The notes: generated from the sequence alone by a model not told the origin. Shown: positions 1 to 11,622, numbered from the stretch's first letter. The stretch: 64,000 bases of DNA from Mycobacterium asiaticum DSM 44297 (GCF_000613245.1 NZ_HG964936.1:1875447-1939446); one strand, 5' to 3'. Numbers and translations: made by a program.

Positions 1-43
1 ATGGTCACATCGCGGAATCCCTGGCCGTCGTAGGCTTTATTGA

Positions 44-445
44 ATGCAGACAGACGTACTTGATGTGGACACTTCACGTCGCCAGATCGTCGACCTGACC
101 GATGCGGTACGCAGGTTCTGCTCCTCGCTGGGCGATGGCCTGTGCAACGTCTTCGTCCCGCACGCGACCGCTGGTGTCGCCGTCATCGAAACCGGTGCCG
201 GCTCCGACGACGACCTGGTGGACACGCTGGAACGGCTGCTGCCCCGCGACGACCGCTACCGGCACGCGCACGGCTCCTACGGCCACGGCGCCGATCACGT
301 GCTGCCGGCGATCGTCTCGCCCTCGGTGACGGTGCCGGTCACCGCGGGCGAGCCGCAGCTGGGCACTTGGCAGAGCGTCGTGCTGGTCGACCTCAACCGT
401 GACAATCCGAAGCGGTCGGTCCGGTTGAGCTTCGTCGAAGGGTAA
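44..445 (+). CDS. YjbQ/UPF0047 family protein
   Basis: A 133-residue protein of the YjbQ (UPF0047) family, sometimes named secondary thiamine-phosphate synthase enzyme because distant members complement thiamine-phosphate synthase; the physiological reaction is unsettled. The sequence shows the conserved HATAGVAVIET block (about residues 40-50) and the C-terminal SYGHGADHVLPAI ... GEPQLGTWQ block, whose His and Glu residues form the family's presumed metal site. The length is typical and the protein is complete. It lies 118 bases upstream of alaS on the same strand, the arrangement I recall in M. tuberculosis (Rv2556c-alaS). The family call is strong; the biochemical role is only what is known of relatives. 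Confidence 0.85.
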   Translation: MQTDVLDVDTSRRQIVDLTDAVRRFCSSLGDGLCNVFVPHATAGVAVIETGAGSDDDLVDTLERLLPRDDRYRHAHGSYGHGADHVLPAIVSPSVTVPVTAGEPQLGTWQSVVLVDLNRDNPKRSVRLSFVEG

Positions 446-563
446 ATGCGAGGCTTAAGCGGGCCGAAATACGACTTCGGCAGCCACGCACCGGCGAATA
501 GGCTGGTGGCGACCGCGACCACGCGCGCGGACATCAAGGACCGGAATTAAGGAAGAAGCGCAA

Positions 564-3260
564 GTGCAGACACACGAGATCAGGAAGCGGTTCCTTGATC
601 ATTTCGTGAAGGCGGGTCACACCGAAGTTCCGAGTGCCTCGGTGATCCTTGATGACCCCAACCTGTTGTTCGTCAATGCCGGCATGGTGCAGTTCGTGCC
701 GTTCTTCCTGGGTCAGCGGACCCCGCCGTATGCGACCGCCACCAGCATCCAGAAGTGCATCCGCACCCCGGACATCGACGAGGTGGGCATCACCACCCGG
801 CACAACACCTTCTTCCAGATGGCCGGCAACTTTTCCTTCGGCGACTACTTCAAGCGTCGGGCCATCGAACTAGCCTGGGCGCTGCTGACCAACCCGGTCG
901 ACGACGGCGGGTACGGCCTCGACCCGGAAAAACTCTGGGCCACCGTGTATCTCGACGACGACGAAGCCGCGGGGTTGTGGCAGGAAATCGCCGGGCTGCC
1001 GGCCGAGCGGATTCAGCGCCGCGGCATGGCCGACAACTACTGGTCGATGGGCATCCCGGGACCGTGCGGGCCGTCGTCGGAGATCTACTACGACCGTGGC
1101 CCCGAATTCGGCGTCGGCGGCGGCCCGATCGCCAACGAAGACCGCTACCTCGAGGTGTGGAACCTCGTCTTCATGCAGAACGAGCGCGGCGAGGGCACCT
1201 CGAAGGATGACTACGAGATCCTCGGGCCGTTGCCCCGCAAGAACATCGACACCGGCATGGGTGTGGAGCGCATCGCGCTGGTGCTGCAGAACGTGCACAA
1301 CGTGTACGAGACCGACCTGCTGCGCCCGGTCATCGATCTCGTCGCCGCGCGGGCACCCCGGGGATACGACGTCGGCAACCACCCCGATGATGTCCGCTAC
1401 CGCATCATCGCCGACCACAGCCGCACCGCCGCGATCCTGATCGGTGACGGCGTCAGCCCCGGCAACGACGGCCGCGGCTACGTATTGCGCCGGCTGCTGC
1501 GCCGGGTCATCCGGTCCGCCAAGCTACTGGGCATCGACAGTCCGGTCGTCGGGGACCTGATGGCCACCGTGCGCGACGCGATGGGCCCGTCGTATCCCGA
1601 GTTGGTCACCGACTTCGAGCGGATCAATCGGATCGCGGTGGCCGAGGAAACCGCGTTCAACCGCACCCTGGCGTCGGGGTCCAAGCTGTTCGAGGACGTC
1701 GCCGATGCCACCAAGTCCGCCGGTACCACGGTGGTCTCCGGCTCCGATGCGTTCACCCTGCACGACACGTACGGGTTCCCGATCGAGCTGACCCTGGAGA
1801 TGGCGGCCGAATCGGGCCTCAGTGTTGACGAGGCCGGCTTCCGCGAACTGATGGCCGAGCAGCGCCGGCGGGCAAAGGCGGACGCGGCCGCACGCAAGCA
1901 CGCGCACGCCGACCTGACCGCCTACCGCGAGCTGGTCGACGCCGGCCCGACTGAATTCACCGGCTTTGACGAGTTGACCTCGGAAGCCAAGATTCTCGGC
2001 ATCTTCGTGGACGGCAAGCGAGTGCCCGTGGTCTCGCACGGCGACACCGCCGAGGCTGACCGGGTCGAGTTGATCCTGGACCGTACCCCGCTGTACGCCG
2101 AATCCGGTGGACAGATCGCCGACGCCGGAAGCATCAGCGGCGTCGGGTCCGGCGGCAGCGCCCGGGCGGCGGTCACCGACGTGCAGAAGATCGCCAAGAC
2201 CCTGCACGCACACCGGGTCAACGTCGAGTCCGGCGAATTCGTCGAGGGCGACACCGTCGTCGCGACGGTCGACCCGGGCTGGCGCAAGGGCGCCACCCAG
2301 GGCCACTCCGGTACCCACATGGTGCACGCCGCGCTGCGGCAGGTGTTGGGGCCCAACGCCGTTCAGGCCGGGTCGCTGAACCGGCCGGGGTACCTGCGCT
2401 TCGACTTCAACTGGCAGGGGCCGTTGAGCGAGGAACAGCGCACCCAGATCGAGGAGGTCACCAACGAAGCGGTGCAGGCCGACTTCGAGGTGCACACCTT
2501 CGAAGAGCAACTCGACAAAGCCAAGGCGATGGGCGCGATGGCGCTGTTCGGCGAGAGCTACCCCGACCGGGTGCGGGTTGTCGAAATCGGCGGACCGTTC
2601 TCCCTGGAATTGTGCGGCGGCACCCATGTGCACAACTCGGCGCAGATCGGCCCGGTGACCATCCTGGGCGAGTCGTCCATCGGTTCGGGGGTGCGCCGGG
2701 TGGAGGCATACGTCGGGCTGGAGTCCTTCCGACATCTGGCCAAGGAACGCGCGCTGATGGCCGGCCTGGCGTCGTCACTGCGGGTGCCGTCGGAAGAGGT
2801 GCCCGCCCGGGTGGCCAGCCTGGTGGAGCGGCTCAAGGCGGCCGAGAAGGAACTCGAACGGGCGCGGTTGGCGAACGCCCGCGCGGCTGCCACCAATGCC
2901 GCAGCGGGAGCCGAGCGCATCGGTAACGTCCGGGTGGTGGCGCAGCGCATGTCCAGCGGTATGACGGCGGCGGACCTCCGTTCGCTGGTCGGTGACATCC
3001 GCGGCAAGCTCGGCAGCGATCCCGCGGTGGTGGCGCTGATCGCCGAGGGGGAGAGCCAGACCGTTCCATACGCGGTGGCGGCCAACCCCGCCGCCCAGGA
3101 CCTCGGAATTCGGGCCAACGAACTCATCAAGCAGCTTGCGCTGGCGGTCGAAGGGCGCGGCGGCGGCAAGGCCGATCTGGCCCAGGGCTCCGGGAAGAAT
3201 CCGACGGGCATCGACGCCGCACTGGACGCGGTCCGGGCAGAGATAGCGCGGGTCGGCTGA
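564..3260 (+). CDS. alaS: Alanyl-tRNA synthetase
   Basis: Class II alanyl-tRNA synthetase, 898 residues, charging tRNA-Ala in the cytoplasm. It has the N-terminal aminoacylation core beginning [22 protein letters not shown], with motif 2 in [17 protein letters not shown]. The editing domain carries the zinc site: HxxxH in GHSGTHMVH near residue 580 and CGGTH near residue 683. A C-terminal coiled, DHHA1-like domain follows from about residue 740. The GTG start at 564 is preceded by a purine-rich AAGGAAGAAG. The stop codon directly abuts the GTG of ruvX, so the two are probably cotranscribed. Length and motifs are normal for the family. Confidence 0.98.
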   Translation: MQTHEIRKRFLDHFVKAGHTEVPSASVILDDPNLLFVNAGMVQFVPFFLGQRTPPYATATSIQKCIRTPDIDEVGITTRHNTFFQMAGNFSFGDYFKRRAIELAWALLTNPVDDGGYGLDPEKLWATVYLDDDEAAGLWQEIAGLPAERIQRRGMADNYWSMGIPGPCGPSSEIYYDRGPEFGVGGGPIANEDRYLEVWNLVFMQNERGEGTSKDDYEILGPLPRKNIDTGMGVERIALVLQNVHNVYETDLLRPVIDLVAARAPRGYDVGNHPDDVRYRIIADHSRTAAILIGDGVSPGNDGRGYVLRRLLRRVIRSAKLLGIDSPVVGDLMATVRDAMGPSYPELVTDFERINRIAVAEETAFNRTLASGSKLFEDVADATKSAGTTVVSGSDAFTLHDTYGFPIELTLEMAAESGLSVDEAGFRELMAEQRRRAKADAAARKHAHADLTAYRELVDAGPTEFTGFDELTSEAKILGIFVDGKRVPVVSHGDTAEADRVELILDRTPLYAESGGQIADAGSISGVGSGGSARAAVTDVQKIAKTLHAHRVNVESGEFVEGDTVVATVDPGWRKGATQGHSGTHMVHAALRQVLGPNAVQAGSLNRPGYLRFDFNWQGPLSEEQRTQIEEVTNEAVQADFEVHTFEEQLDKAKAMGAMALFGESYPDRVRVVEIGGPFSLELCGGTHVHNSAQIGPVTILGESSIGSGVRRVEAYVGLESFRHLAKERALMAGLASSLRVPSEEVPARVASLVERLKAAEKELERARLANARAAATNAAAGAERIGNVRVVAQRMSSGMTAADLRSLVGDIRGKLGSDPAVVALIAEGESQTVPYAVAANPAAQDLGIRANELIKQLALAVEGRGGGKADLAQGSGKNPTGIDAALDAVRAEIARVG

Positions 3261-3932
3261 GTGGTCGAAACACCGCAGTCACATGGCGGCGACCCGCCGC
3301 GACCGGCTTCGCCGCCCTTGCGATCGCCGCAGTCACATGGCGGCGATCCGCCGCGACCGGCTTCGCCGGCCTTGCGATCGCCGCAGTCACATGGCGGCGA
3401 TCCGCCGCGACCGGCTTCGCCGCCCTTGCGATCGCCGCAGCGTCAGCCTGACCGCCCGGGCGAGTCAGACCCCGGCCGGGGCCGTCGCATCGGAATAGAC
3501 GTAGGCACCGTGCGCATCGGCGTGGCGGCCAGCGACCCGGACGGCATATTGGCCACCCCGTTGGAGACCGTGCGCCGCGACCGGTCCGGAAAGCATGTCC
3601 GCCGGCTGGCCGCCCTGGCCGCGGAGCTGGAGGCGGTCGAGGTGATCGTCGGCCTACCCCGCACGCTGGCCGATCGCATCGGTCAGTCCGCCCAGGACGC
3701 CATCGAGGTGGCCGGCGAGCTTGCTGAACGCGTCGCGCCCACGCCGGTGCGGCTCGCCGACGAGCGGTTGACCACCGTCACCGCCCAGCGTTCGCTTCGC
3801 GAGGCCGGTGTCCGCGCCAAGCAGCAGCGGTCGGTGATCGACCAGGCCGCCGCGGTGGCGATCCTGCAAGGGTGGCTCGATCAGCGTCGCGCCCTGATCG
3901 GTGGGTCCGGCGCGGAAGCCGCCAATGTCTGA
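3261..3932 (+). CDS. ruvX: RuvX/YqgF Holliday junction resolvase-like protein with N-terminal repeats
   Basis: RNase H-fold protein of the RuvX/YqgF family (pre-16S rRNA nuclease or putative Holliday junction resolvase). The conserved domain starts at [20 protein letters not shown] (about residue 73) and holds the catalytic Asp of GIDVG, the VGLPRTL loop and the LADERLTT segment. The protein is 223 residues; the M. tuberculosis ortholog as I recall it is about 170. The extra length is three copies of an 18-residue repeat ([18 protein letters not shown]) encoded by 54-bp DNA repeats. No in-frame ATG, GTG or TTG that would keep the whole domain exists downstream of the repeats, so they are probably translated. 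The GTG start abuts the alaS stop with no good ribosome-binding site. The C-terminus overlaps the mltG start. Confidence 0.9.
   Translation: MVETPQSHGGDPPRPASPPLRSPQSHGGDPPRPASPALRSPQSHGGDPPRPASPPLRSPQRQPDRPGESDPGRGRRIGIDVGTVRIGVAASDPDGILATPLETVRRDRSGKHVRRLAALAAELEAVEVIVGLPRTLADRIGQSAQDAIEVAGELAERVAPTPVRLADERLTTVTAQRSLREAGVRAKQQRSVIDQAAAVAILQGWLDQRRALIGGSGAEAANV
3273..3434 (+). repeat. Three tandem 54-bp repeats inside ruvX
   Basis: Three head-to-tail units at 3273-3326, 3327-3380 and 3381-3434, followed by a CCGCAG stub at 3435-3440. Units 2 and 3 differ by one base in CGCCGGCC versus CGCCGCCC, and unit 1 has GACCC where the others have GATCC. The 54-base period keeps the ruvX frame, giving a Pro/Arg/Ser-rich 18-residue unit. 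The near-identity points to recent slippage or a dispersed minisatellite. Confidence 0.95.
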
Positions 3933-5159
3933 GCGCGAGAAGGCCAAGCCGGCGGCGGTGAGCCCGAGCCGGCATCGCAAGTCACGGACCGACCGAAAAA
4001 AGCCGAGCGCACCCGCCGCCGGCGGCGGTTCGCCGGGGGTTTCGCGATCGGACTGCTCGTCGTCGTCGTGGTCGCCGCGGTGCTGGTCGGCTCGCAACTG
4101 TGGCACATGCTGTCGGGCAACGAGGACGACTTCACCGGCGACGGGAAGCGTGACGTCGTCATTCAGATCCAGGCCGGTGACTCAACCACCGCGGTCGGGC
4201 AGACGTTGCTCGAGCGCGGCGTGGTGCGCACGGTGCGGGCGTTCGTCGACGCCGCCCACGGAAATGCCGCGATCACCGCGATACAGCCGGGGTTCTACCG
4301 CATGCGCACCGAGATCCCGGCCGCCAATGCCGTCAAGCGGCTGATCGACCCGAACAGCCGGGTGGGCAGGCTGGTGATCCCAGAGGGGCGCCAGCTCGAT
4401 GACACCACCGACATGAAGACGAACAAGACGACGCCCGGGATATTGACCCTGATCTCCCGGGCCACCTGTGTTGACCTCGACGGCAACGAGCGTTGCGTGT
4501 CGGTCGCCGACCTGCGCACCGCGGCCGGCAAAAGCACCCCGGCGGCGCTGCAAGTTCCGGACTGGGCGGTCGAGCCGGTGCGGGAACTCGGCGATGACCA
4601 CCGGCGCCTGGAAGGCCTGGTCGCGCCGGGCACGTTCAACATCGACCCGGCGGCATCGGCCGAGACGATCCTGGCGAGCCTGATCAACGCGGGCAGCATG
4701 TCCTACCTCACGTCCGGACTCGTGGACACGGCCAAGTCGCTGGGCCTGTCGCCCTACGACATCCTGGTGGTGGCGTCGCTGGTGCAGCAGGAAGCCAACG
4801 TGGGGGACTTCGCAAAGGTCGCCCAGGTGATCTACAACCGGCTACACGAACACCGCAAGCTCGAGTTCGATTCCACCGTGAACTACCCGCTGGACCGTCG
4901 CGAAGTGGCGACCACCGACGCCGACCGGTCGCTCCGGACCCCTTGGAACACCTACATGGCCGAGGGGCTGCCGGCCACGGCGATCTGTTCACCCGGTGTC
5001 GACGCGTTGCACGCAGCCGAACATCCCGCGCCCGGTGACTGGTTGTACTTCGTCACCATCGATGCGCAGGGGACGACGCTGTTCACCCGGGACTATCAGC
5101 AGCATCTGGCGAACATCGAGCTGGCCAAGCACAACGGTGTCCTCGATTCCTCCCGCTAG
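3925..5159 (+). CDS. mltG: Endolytic transglycosylase MltG, coding frame broken by a -1 shift
   Basis: MltG (YceG-like) cleaves nascent peptidoglycan glycan strands at the outer face of the membrane. The ATG at 3925 overlaps the ruvX stop by 8 bases and encodes a basic cytoplasmic tail ([10 protein letters not shown] ... SRTDRKK). The rest of the protein lies in the -1 frame: [14 protein letters not shown], the membrane helix [16 protein letters not shown], then the YceG domain with catalytic Glu in [15 protein letters not shown] and the FDSTVNYPL motif. No ATG, GTG or TTG in the second frame precedes the helix, so both frames are needed. The join is an A6 run at 3996-4001 that is also an A AAA AAG slippery heptamer. 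Joined length is about 411 residues, close to the roughly 417 I recall for M. tuberculosis. Either one A is missing from the sequence or the gene uses programmed frameshifting. Confidence 0.85.
3996..4028 (+). other. Slippery heptamer and downstream hairpin in mltG
   Basis: The heptamer A AAA AAG (3996-4002) is in the correct reading phase of the 3925 ATG frame for tandem -1 slippage, the same heptamer used in E. coli dnaX. About 10 bases downstream, CCGCCGCC (4013-4020) is followed immediately by its complement GGCGGCGG (4021-4028), able to fold as a GC-only hairpin. This is the classical layout of a frameshift signal, but a lost base in the A-run would look identical. Confidence 0.5.
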
Positions 5160-5970
5160 TGCCGCTGGAGCCGCTCGTAAAGCGGCCGTGTTGGGCAAGC
5201 CGATCGCCCATTCCCGTTCCCCGCTATTGCATCTGGCCGCCTACCGTGCACTGGGACTGACCGACTGGACCTACGAACGCATCGAGTGCGACGCCGAGCA
5301 GCTGCCGGAGGTGGTGCGCGGATTCGGGCCGGAATGGGTCGGAGTGTCGGTGACGATGCCCGGCAAGTTCGCCGCCCTGCGGTTCGCCGACGAGCGCACC
5401 GGCCGCGCCGAGCAGGTCGGGTCAGCCAACACCCTGGTGCGCACAGCGACCGGCTGGCGGGCCGACAACACCGATATCGATGGCGTGGCCGGGGCGCTCG
5501 GGCCACAGCACGGGCATGCGCTGGTGTGCGGCTCGGGCGGCACGGCCCCGGCGGCCGTGGTGGGTCTGGCCACGCTGGGCGTCACCGGTATCACCGTGGT
5601 GGCCCGCAATCCGGACAAGGCCTCGCGGTTGGTGGAGCTCGGTGCCCGAGTGGGTGTGGCGACCCGGTACTGCGGTCTCGACGACGCCGGCTTGGCCGGC
5701 GAGGTAGCCGCCGCGGCGGTCCTGGTCAGCACCATCCCAGCCGAGGTGGCCGCACGCTACGCCAACACTTTCGCCGCCGTCCCGGTGCTGCTGGACGCCA
5801 TCTACGACCCGTGGCCCACGCCGCTGGCGGCCGCCGTCGCCGCCGCCGGCGGCCGGGTGGTCAGCGGTCTGCAGATGCTCCTGCACCAGGCGTTTGCGCA
5901 GGTCGAGCAGTTCACCGGCCTGCCAGCGCCGCGCGAAGCAATGACTTGCGCCCTGGCGGCAACGGATTAA
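5137..5970 (+). CDS. aroE: Shikimate dehydrogenase
   Basis: AroE reduces 3-dehydroshikimate to shikimate with NADPH in the chorismate pathway. The protein shows the shikimate-binding AHSRSP motif near the N-terminus, NTDIDG in the middle, the glycine-rich dinucleotide loop GSGGTAPAA, and the C-terminal GLQMLLHQA block. I chose GTG 5137 because it adds only a short non-conserved tail ([14 protein letters not shown]) before the conserved AVLGKPIAHSRSP; it overlaps the end of mltG by 23 bases. This gives 277 residues, close to the usual 270-285. It is separated from the downstream aro genes only by the small prepilin-peptidase-like gene. Confidence 0.95.
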   Translation: MSSIPPASAAGAARKAAVLGKPIAHSRSPLLHLAAYRALGLTDWTYERIECDAEQLPEVVRGFGPEWVGVSVTMPGKFAALRFADERTGRAEQVGSANTLVRTATGWRADNTDIDGVAGALGPQHGHALVCGSGGTAPAAVVGLATLGVTGITVVARNPDKASRLVELGARVGVATRYCGLDDAGLAGEVAAAAVLVSTIPAEVAARYANTFAAVPVLLDAIYDPWPTPLAAAVAAAGGRVVSGLQMLLHQAFAQVEQFTGLPAPREAMTCALAATD

Positions 5971-5981
5971 CCTGCCGCTGC

Positions 5982-6401
5982 ATGCGAATCGCAGCGGCGA
6001 CCCTGGTGCTGGCCTGGATGGCGGTGCTGTGTTGCTTCGACATCCGGCAACGACGGCTGCCCAATGCGCTCACCCTGCCTGGCGCCGGGGTGATCCTGGT
6101 CGGCGCGGTGCTGGCTGGTCACAGCGGCCCGGCGCTGGCCGGTGCGGCGGCGCTGACCGCGACATACCTGGTGGTGCACCTGATCGCCCCCGGGTCGATG
6201 GGCGCCGGTGACGTGAAGTTGGCGATCGGCCTTGGAGGCCTGGCCGGATGCTTCGGCGCCGACGTGTGGTTCCTCGCGGCGATCGCCGCGCCGCTGCTGA
6301 CCGCGTCGATCGCGGTGGCCTGCCGCGCACGCGTCGTTCCGCACGGTCCGTCGATGGCGGTCGCCACTGCGGCAGCGGCGGGTTGGGCTCTGCTGGATTA
6401 A
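5982..6401 (+). CDS. A24 prepilin-peptidase-like small membrane protein
   Basis: A 139-residue hydrophobic protein with the two aspartates of type IV prepilin peptidases: Asp20 in CCFDIRQRRLPNALTLPG and Asp77 in the GxGD-type motif GSMGAGDVKL. It lacks the N-terminal methyltransferase region of full PilD enzymes, so it corresponds to the stand-alone peptidase form. Actinobacteria use such proteins to process Flp/Tad pilins, but no pilin genes are present in this window. About four membrane segments are predicted by eye. It sits 11 bases after aroE and 33 before aroC, and the M. tuberculosis counterpart as I recall it is Rv2551c. The substrate is unknown. Confidence 0.85.
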   Translation: MRIAAATLVLAWMAVLCCFDIRQRRLPNALTLPGAGVILVGAVLAGHSGPALAGAAALTATYLVVHLIAPGSMGAGDVKLAIGLGGLAGCFGADVWFLAAIAAPLLTASIAVACRARVVPHGPSMAVATAAAAGWALLD

Positions 6402-6434
6402 CTGGCGCTCAGTCGTACATGGGAAGATGTTCGG

Positions 6435-7643
6435 GTGTTGCGCTGGATCACTGCCGGGGAGTCCCACGGCCGCGCGCTGGTAGCCATGGTCGAAGGCATG
6501 GTCGCCGGCGTGCACGTCACGTCTACCGAAATCGCTGACCAACTAGCCCGCCGCCGCCTGGGTTACGGGCGCGGAGCGCGGATGAAATTCGAGCGCGACG
6601 CCGTGACGATCCTGGCCGGTGTACGCCACGGCAGCACGCTGGGCGGACCCATCGCCGTCGAAATCGGCAACACGGAATGGCCGAAGTGGGAAACCGTGAT
6701 GGCCGCCGACCCGGTGGACCCCGCCGACCTCGAGAACAGCGCCCGCAACGAACCGTTGACCCGGCCGCGGCCGGGCCACGCCGACTACGCGGGCATGCTC
6801 AAGTACGGCTTCGACGACGCCCGGCCCGTGCTGGAGCGGGCCAGCGCCCGCGAGACCGCCGCCCGGGTGGCGGCCGGCACCATCGCGCGGGCATTCCTGC
6901 GCCAAGCGCTCGGGGTCGAGGTGCTCTCGCACGTCATCTCGATCGGCGCGTCGGCACCCTACGACGGCCCACCGCCGCGCGCCGAGGACCTGCCCGCGAT
7001 CGACGCCAGCCCGGTCCGGGCGTATGACGCACAGGCCGAGAAGGCGATGATCGCCGAGATCGAAGCGGCCAAAAAAGACGGCGACACCCTGGGTGGGGTT
7101 GTGGAGGTGGTGGCCCTGGGTCTGCCGGTCGGCCTGGGCTCCTTCACCAGCGGCGACAACCGCCTCGACAGCCAACTGGCCGCAGCGGTGATGGGCATCC
7201 AAGCGATCAAGGGCGTGGAGATCGGCGACGGTTTCGAGACCGCCCGCCGCCGCGGCAGCCGCGCCCACGACGAGATGTATCCCGGACCCGACGGCGTCGT
7301 GCGCTCGACCAATCGCGCCGGGGGACTGGAAGGCGGCATGACCAACGGCCAGCCGCTGCGGGTGCGCGCCGCGATGAAACCGATCTCCACGGTGCCGCGG
7401 GCCCTGGCCACCGTCGACATGGCCACCGGTGATGAGGCCGTCGCCATCCACCAGCGCTCCGACGTGTGCGCGGTGCCTGCCGCCGGCGTGGTGGTCGAGA
7501 TGATGGTGGCGTTGGTGCTGGCCCGCGCGGCGCTGGAGAAGTTCGGCGGCGATTCGCTGGCCGAAACCCGGCGCAACATCGAGGCCTACCAGCGCACGGT
7601 TGCCGACCGGGAGGCCCCGGCCGCCCGCGCCGCCGGAAGCTAG
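6435..7643 (+). CDS. aroC: Chorismate synthase
   Basis: Chorismate synthase (called aroF in some mycobacterial annotations) converts 5-enolpyruvylshikimate-3-phosphate to chorismate using reduced FMN. The 402-residue protein begins [21 protein letters not shown] (family signature GESHG) and contains RPGHADYAG and the conserved SRAHDEM and [13 protein letters not shown] blocks that bind FMN and substrate. The GTG start at 6435 gives the canonical N-terminus. It is followed 6 bases later by aroK and then aroB and aroQ, forming a compact aromatic amino acid operon. Length and motifs are normal. Confidence 0.98.
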   Translation: MLRWITAGESHGRALVAMVEGMVAGVHVTSTEIADQLARRRLGYGRGARMKFERDAVTILAGVRHGSTLGGPIAVEIGNTEWPKWETVMAADPVDPADLENSARNEPLTRPRPGHADYAGMLKYGFDDARPVLERASARETAARVAAGTIARAFLRQALGVEVLSHVISIGASAPYDGPPPRAEDLPAIDASPVRAYDAQAEKAMIAEIEAAKKDGDTLGGVVEVVALGLPVGLGSFTSGDNRLDSQLAAAVMGIQAIKGVEIGDGFETARRRGSRAHDEMYPGPDGVVRSTNRAGGLEGGMTNGQPLRVRAAMKPISTVPRALATVDMATGDEAVAIHQRSDVCAVPAAGVVVEMMVALVLARAALEKFGGDSLAETRRNIEAYQRTVADREAPAARAAGS

Positions 7644-7649
7644 CCGCAG

Positions 7650-9259
<1,610 letters not shown>

Positions 9260-9305
9260 CGCGCCCACGACGATGCAGAGCGCGGCGATGCGGAGGAGTG
9301 GCGCC

Positions 9306-9740
9306 ATGAGTTCGAGCGTAAACGTGTTCAACGGCCCGAACCTCGGTCGCCTGGGCCAGCGCGAGCCCGCCGTCTACGGCAGCACCACCCACGACGAATT
9401 GGCCGCCCTGATCGAGCGCGAAGCCGCCGACCTCGGCCTCAAAGCCATTGTGCGGCAAACCGATAGCGAAGCCGAACTGCTGGACTGGATCCACCGCGCG
9501 GCCGATGCCTCCGAACCGGTGATACTCAACGCCGGCGGCCTCACCCACACGTCGGTGGCGCTGCGCGACGCTTGCGCCGAGCTGAGCGGGCCACTGATCG
9601 AGGTGCACATCTCAAATGTGTATGCGCGGGAGGAGTTCCGGCGCCACTCCTACCTGAGTCCGGTCGCCACCGGGGTCATCGTGGGCCTGGGCGTCCAGGG
9701 CTACCTATTGGCCCTGCGCTACCTGGCCGCTACTCGGTAG
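9306..9740 (+). CDS. aroQ: Type II 3-dehydroquinate dehydratase
   Basis: Type II dehydroquinase (annotated aroD or aroQ in mycobacteria) dehydrates 3-dehydroquinate to 3-dehydroshikimate. Motifs are [24 protein letters not shown] near the N-terminus, [15 protein letters not shown] and [21 protein letters not shown], with the catalytic Tyr and His residues present. An upstream ATG at 9273 is in frame, but ATG 9306 is preceded by GGAGGAGTGG and gives the conserved N-terminus, so I use 9306 (144 residues). The stop overlaps the convergent membrane-protein gene by 11 bases. Confidence 0.96.
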   Translation: MSSSVNVFNGPNLGRLGQREPAVYGSTTHDELAALIEREAADLGLKAIVRQTDSEAELLDWIHRAADASEPVILNAGGLTHTSVALRDACAELSGPLIEVHISNVYAREEFRRHSYLSPVATGVIVGLGVQGYLLALRYLAATR

Positions 9741-10455
9741 ATTTCTTGTGCGGCCTGGTCGCCTCGTCCAGGTTGAGCACCTCGGTCTTGGCCTCGCTGC
9801 TGTCGCCGGTGCGGATCACCTCGGTTTTGTCTTCGCTGCCGCGGTCGCCGGTGCGAATGACCTGGGTCGGCTCATCGCGTTCGGCGGTGGCCACCGGCGA
9901 CGTGCGCTCTTCGGTCTGGGCGCCGCCCTGCGACTGCCGCGGGATCTCACCCGTCGGGCTTTCGTCCTCACGCACTGCGGAGAACACGTCGGTGTCCTGG
10001 CGGTCATGTGAGCCGTCGTGCTTCTCCGGCGGCGGGGCTTTGCGGTCGATTCGCCAGCGGCCGACCGCCACGCCCAGGATGCCGAACACGAACACGAGCA
10101 GGGCGGTGAACGCTGCGAAAGTGGTTAGCTCGTTGAGCAACCCGCCGGTGTAGATGCCCTTGTAGAACAGCGCGATGATCCACGCCACCAGGCCGCTGAC
10201 CAACCCCGCCACCAGGCCGGCCAGCAGCCAGATCATCGCGAGGTCCTCACGTCGGTCCGGGTCCGGGTTGGATTTGGCGTCGGCGCGGCCGTCGCGCAAG
10301 CCCCACAGGACGGACGCGATCACGAAGAGCGTCAGGAGCACAATGCTGATCAGCGCAGACTGCGTCTGCCACGCGTTGATCAGCGCCCCTTGGAAAAGGC
10401 GAAGAACGACCATCGCGGCGGCAAAGACCAATCCACGCAGCATCCACTTGTTCAT
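9730..10455 (-). CDS. Four-helix membrane protein (Rv2536-like, B-4DMT type) with Thr-rich tail
   Basis: An integral membrane protein of 241 residues with about four transmembrane segments in the first 130 residues: [56 protein letters not shown] and [20 protein letters not shown]. The C-terminal ~110 residues are hydrophilic and contain three spaced motifs: [18 protein letters not shown] and KTEVLNLD. Mycobacterial orthologs (Rv2536 as I recall) occupy the same place, opposite to the aro and pepQ genes. Function is unknown; the tail could be a Ser/Thr kinase or FHA-binding target. I chose ATG 10455 over TTG 10461. Confidence 0.8.
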   Translation of the reverse strand: MNKWMLRGLVFAAAMVVLRLFQGALINAWQTQSALISIVLLTLFVIASVLWGLRDGRADAKSNPDPDRREDLAMIWLLAGLVAGLVSGLVAWIIALFYKGIYTGGLLNELTTFAAFTALLVFVFGILGVAVGRWRIDRKAPPPEKHDGSHDRQDTDVFSAVREDESPTGEIPRQSQGGAQTEERTSPVATAERDEPTQVIRTGDRGSEDKTEVIRTGDSSEAKTEVLNLDEATRPHKKSTE

Positions 10456-10488
10456 GGGCAAACAGCGTAGCGAGTACCGTCAAGGGTC

Positions 10489-11607
10489 GTGACACATTCC
10501 CAGCGTCGACACAACCTCAAAGCCAAAATCCATGCCGCCGGACTAGACGCGATGCTGGTCACGGACCTGATAAATGTGCGGTATCTATCCGGATTCAGCG
10601 GATCCAACGGCGCGTTGCTGGTGTTTGCCGACGATCGGGAGGCCGTATTGGCCACCGATGGGCGCTATCGCACCCAGGCGGCGCAGCAGGCGCCCGATTT
10701 GGAAGTGGCCATCGAGCGGGCCGTGGGCCGGCATCTGGCGGGCCGCGCCGGGCAGGACGGGGTGGGGAAACTCGGTTACGAGAGCCATGTCGTCACGGTG
10801 GACGGCATGGACGCGTTGTCCGCGGCTTTGGAGGGACACAACACCGAGCTGGTTCGCGCGTCGGGCACCGTAGAGACGCTGCGGGAGGTCAAAGACGCCG
10901 GTGAGCTCGCACTTCTGCGCCTGGCGTGTGAGGCGGCCGACGCGGCCCTGACCGATCTGATCGAGCGCGGCGGACTGCGGCCGGGTCGCACCGAACGCGA
11001 GGTCAGCCGCCAGCTGGAGAATCTGATGCTCGATCACGGCGCCGATGCGATCTCGTTCGAGACGATCGTGGCGGCCGGGCCGAATTCCGCGATTCCGCAC
11101 CATCGGCCCACCGACGCGGTGCTTGCCTCGGGTGATTTCGTCAAGATCGACTTCGGCGCCCTGGTGGCCGGCTATCACTCCGACATGACCCGGACGTTCG
11201 TGCTGGGCAACGCCGCCGACTGGCAGCTAGAGATCTACGAGCTGGTGGCCGAAGCGCAACGGGCCGGCCGGGAAGCCCTGCATCCGGGCGCTGAACTGCG
11301 TGACGTCGACGGTGCGGCGCGGAAGATGATCGCCGACGCGGGATACGGCGAGCACTTCGGCCACGGTCTGGGGCACGGAGTCGGCCTGCAGATCCACGAA
11401 GCGCCAGGCATCGGGGCAACCTCCGCCGGTACACTACTTGCGGGCTCCGTGGTGACAGTGGAGCCCGGCGTCTATCTACCCGGCCGCGGCGGTGTCCGCA
11501 TCGAGGACACGCTGGTGGTGCCAAGTAGGACGTCGGCTACCTCGCAGACCACCGGGCAGACCCCGGAATTGTTGACCCGGTTCCCGAAGGAACTGGCCAT
11601 CTTGTAG
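10489..11607 (+). CDS. pepQ: M24 family Xaa-Pro dipeptidase/aminopeptidase
   Basis: A cytoplasmic metallopeptidase of the M24B pita-bread family that removes or splits N-terminal Xaa-Pro bonds. The 372-residue protein has the creatinase N-terminal domain (LITDLINVRYLSGF-like segment, here VTDLINVRYLSGFSGSNGALL) and the C-terminal catalytic domain. All metal ligands are present: Asp residues in DFGALVAGYHSDMTRTF, His in GHGLGHGVG, and Glu residues in VEPGVYLPG and RIEDTLV. GTG 10489 is preceded at short range by TACCGT, a possible -10 for a leaderless or near-leaderless message. It is followed 15 bases later by efp, the usual mycobacterial arrangement. Confidence 0.95.
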   Translation: MTHSQRRHNLKAKIHAAGLDAMLVTDLINVRYLSGFSGSNGALLVFADDREAVLATDGRYRTQAAQQAPDLEVAIERAVGRHLAGRAGQDGVGKLGYESHVVTVDGMDALSAALEGHNTELVRASGTVETLREVKDAGELALLRLACEAADAALTDLIERGGLRPGRTEREVSRQLENLMLDHGADAISFETIVAAGPNSAIPHHRPTDAVLASGDFVKIDFGALVAGYHSDMTRTFVLGNAADWQLEIYELVAEAQRAGREALHPGAELRDVDGAARKMIADAGYGEHFGHGLGHGVGLQIHEAPGIGATSAGTLLAGSVVTVEPGVYLPGRGGVRIEDTLVVPSRTSATSQTTGQTPELLTRFPKELAIL

Positions 11608-11622
11608 GAGATATAGAAGAAC

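Noticed and set aside
3273..3440. CRISPR-like array
   Set aside because: The units are contiguous with no spacers, so this is a tandem coding repeat, not a CRISPR.
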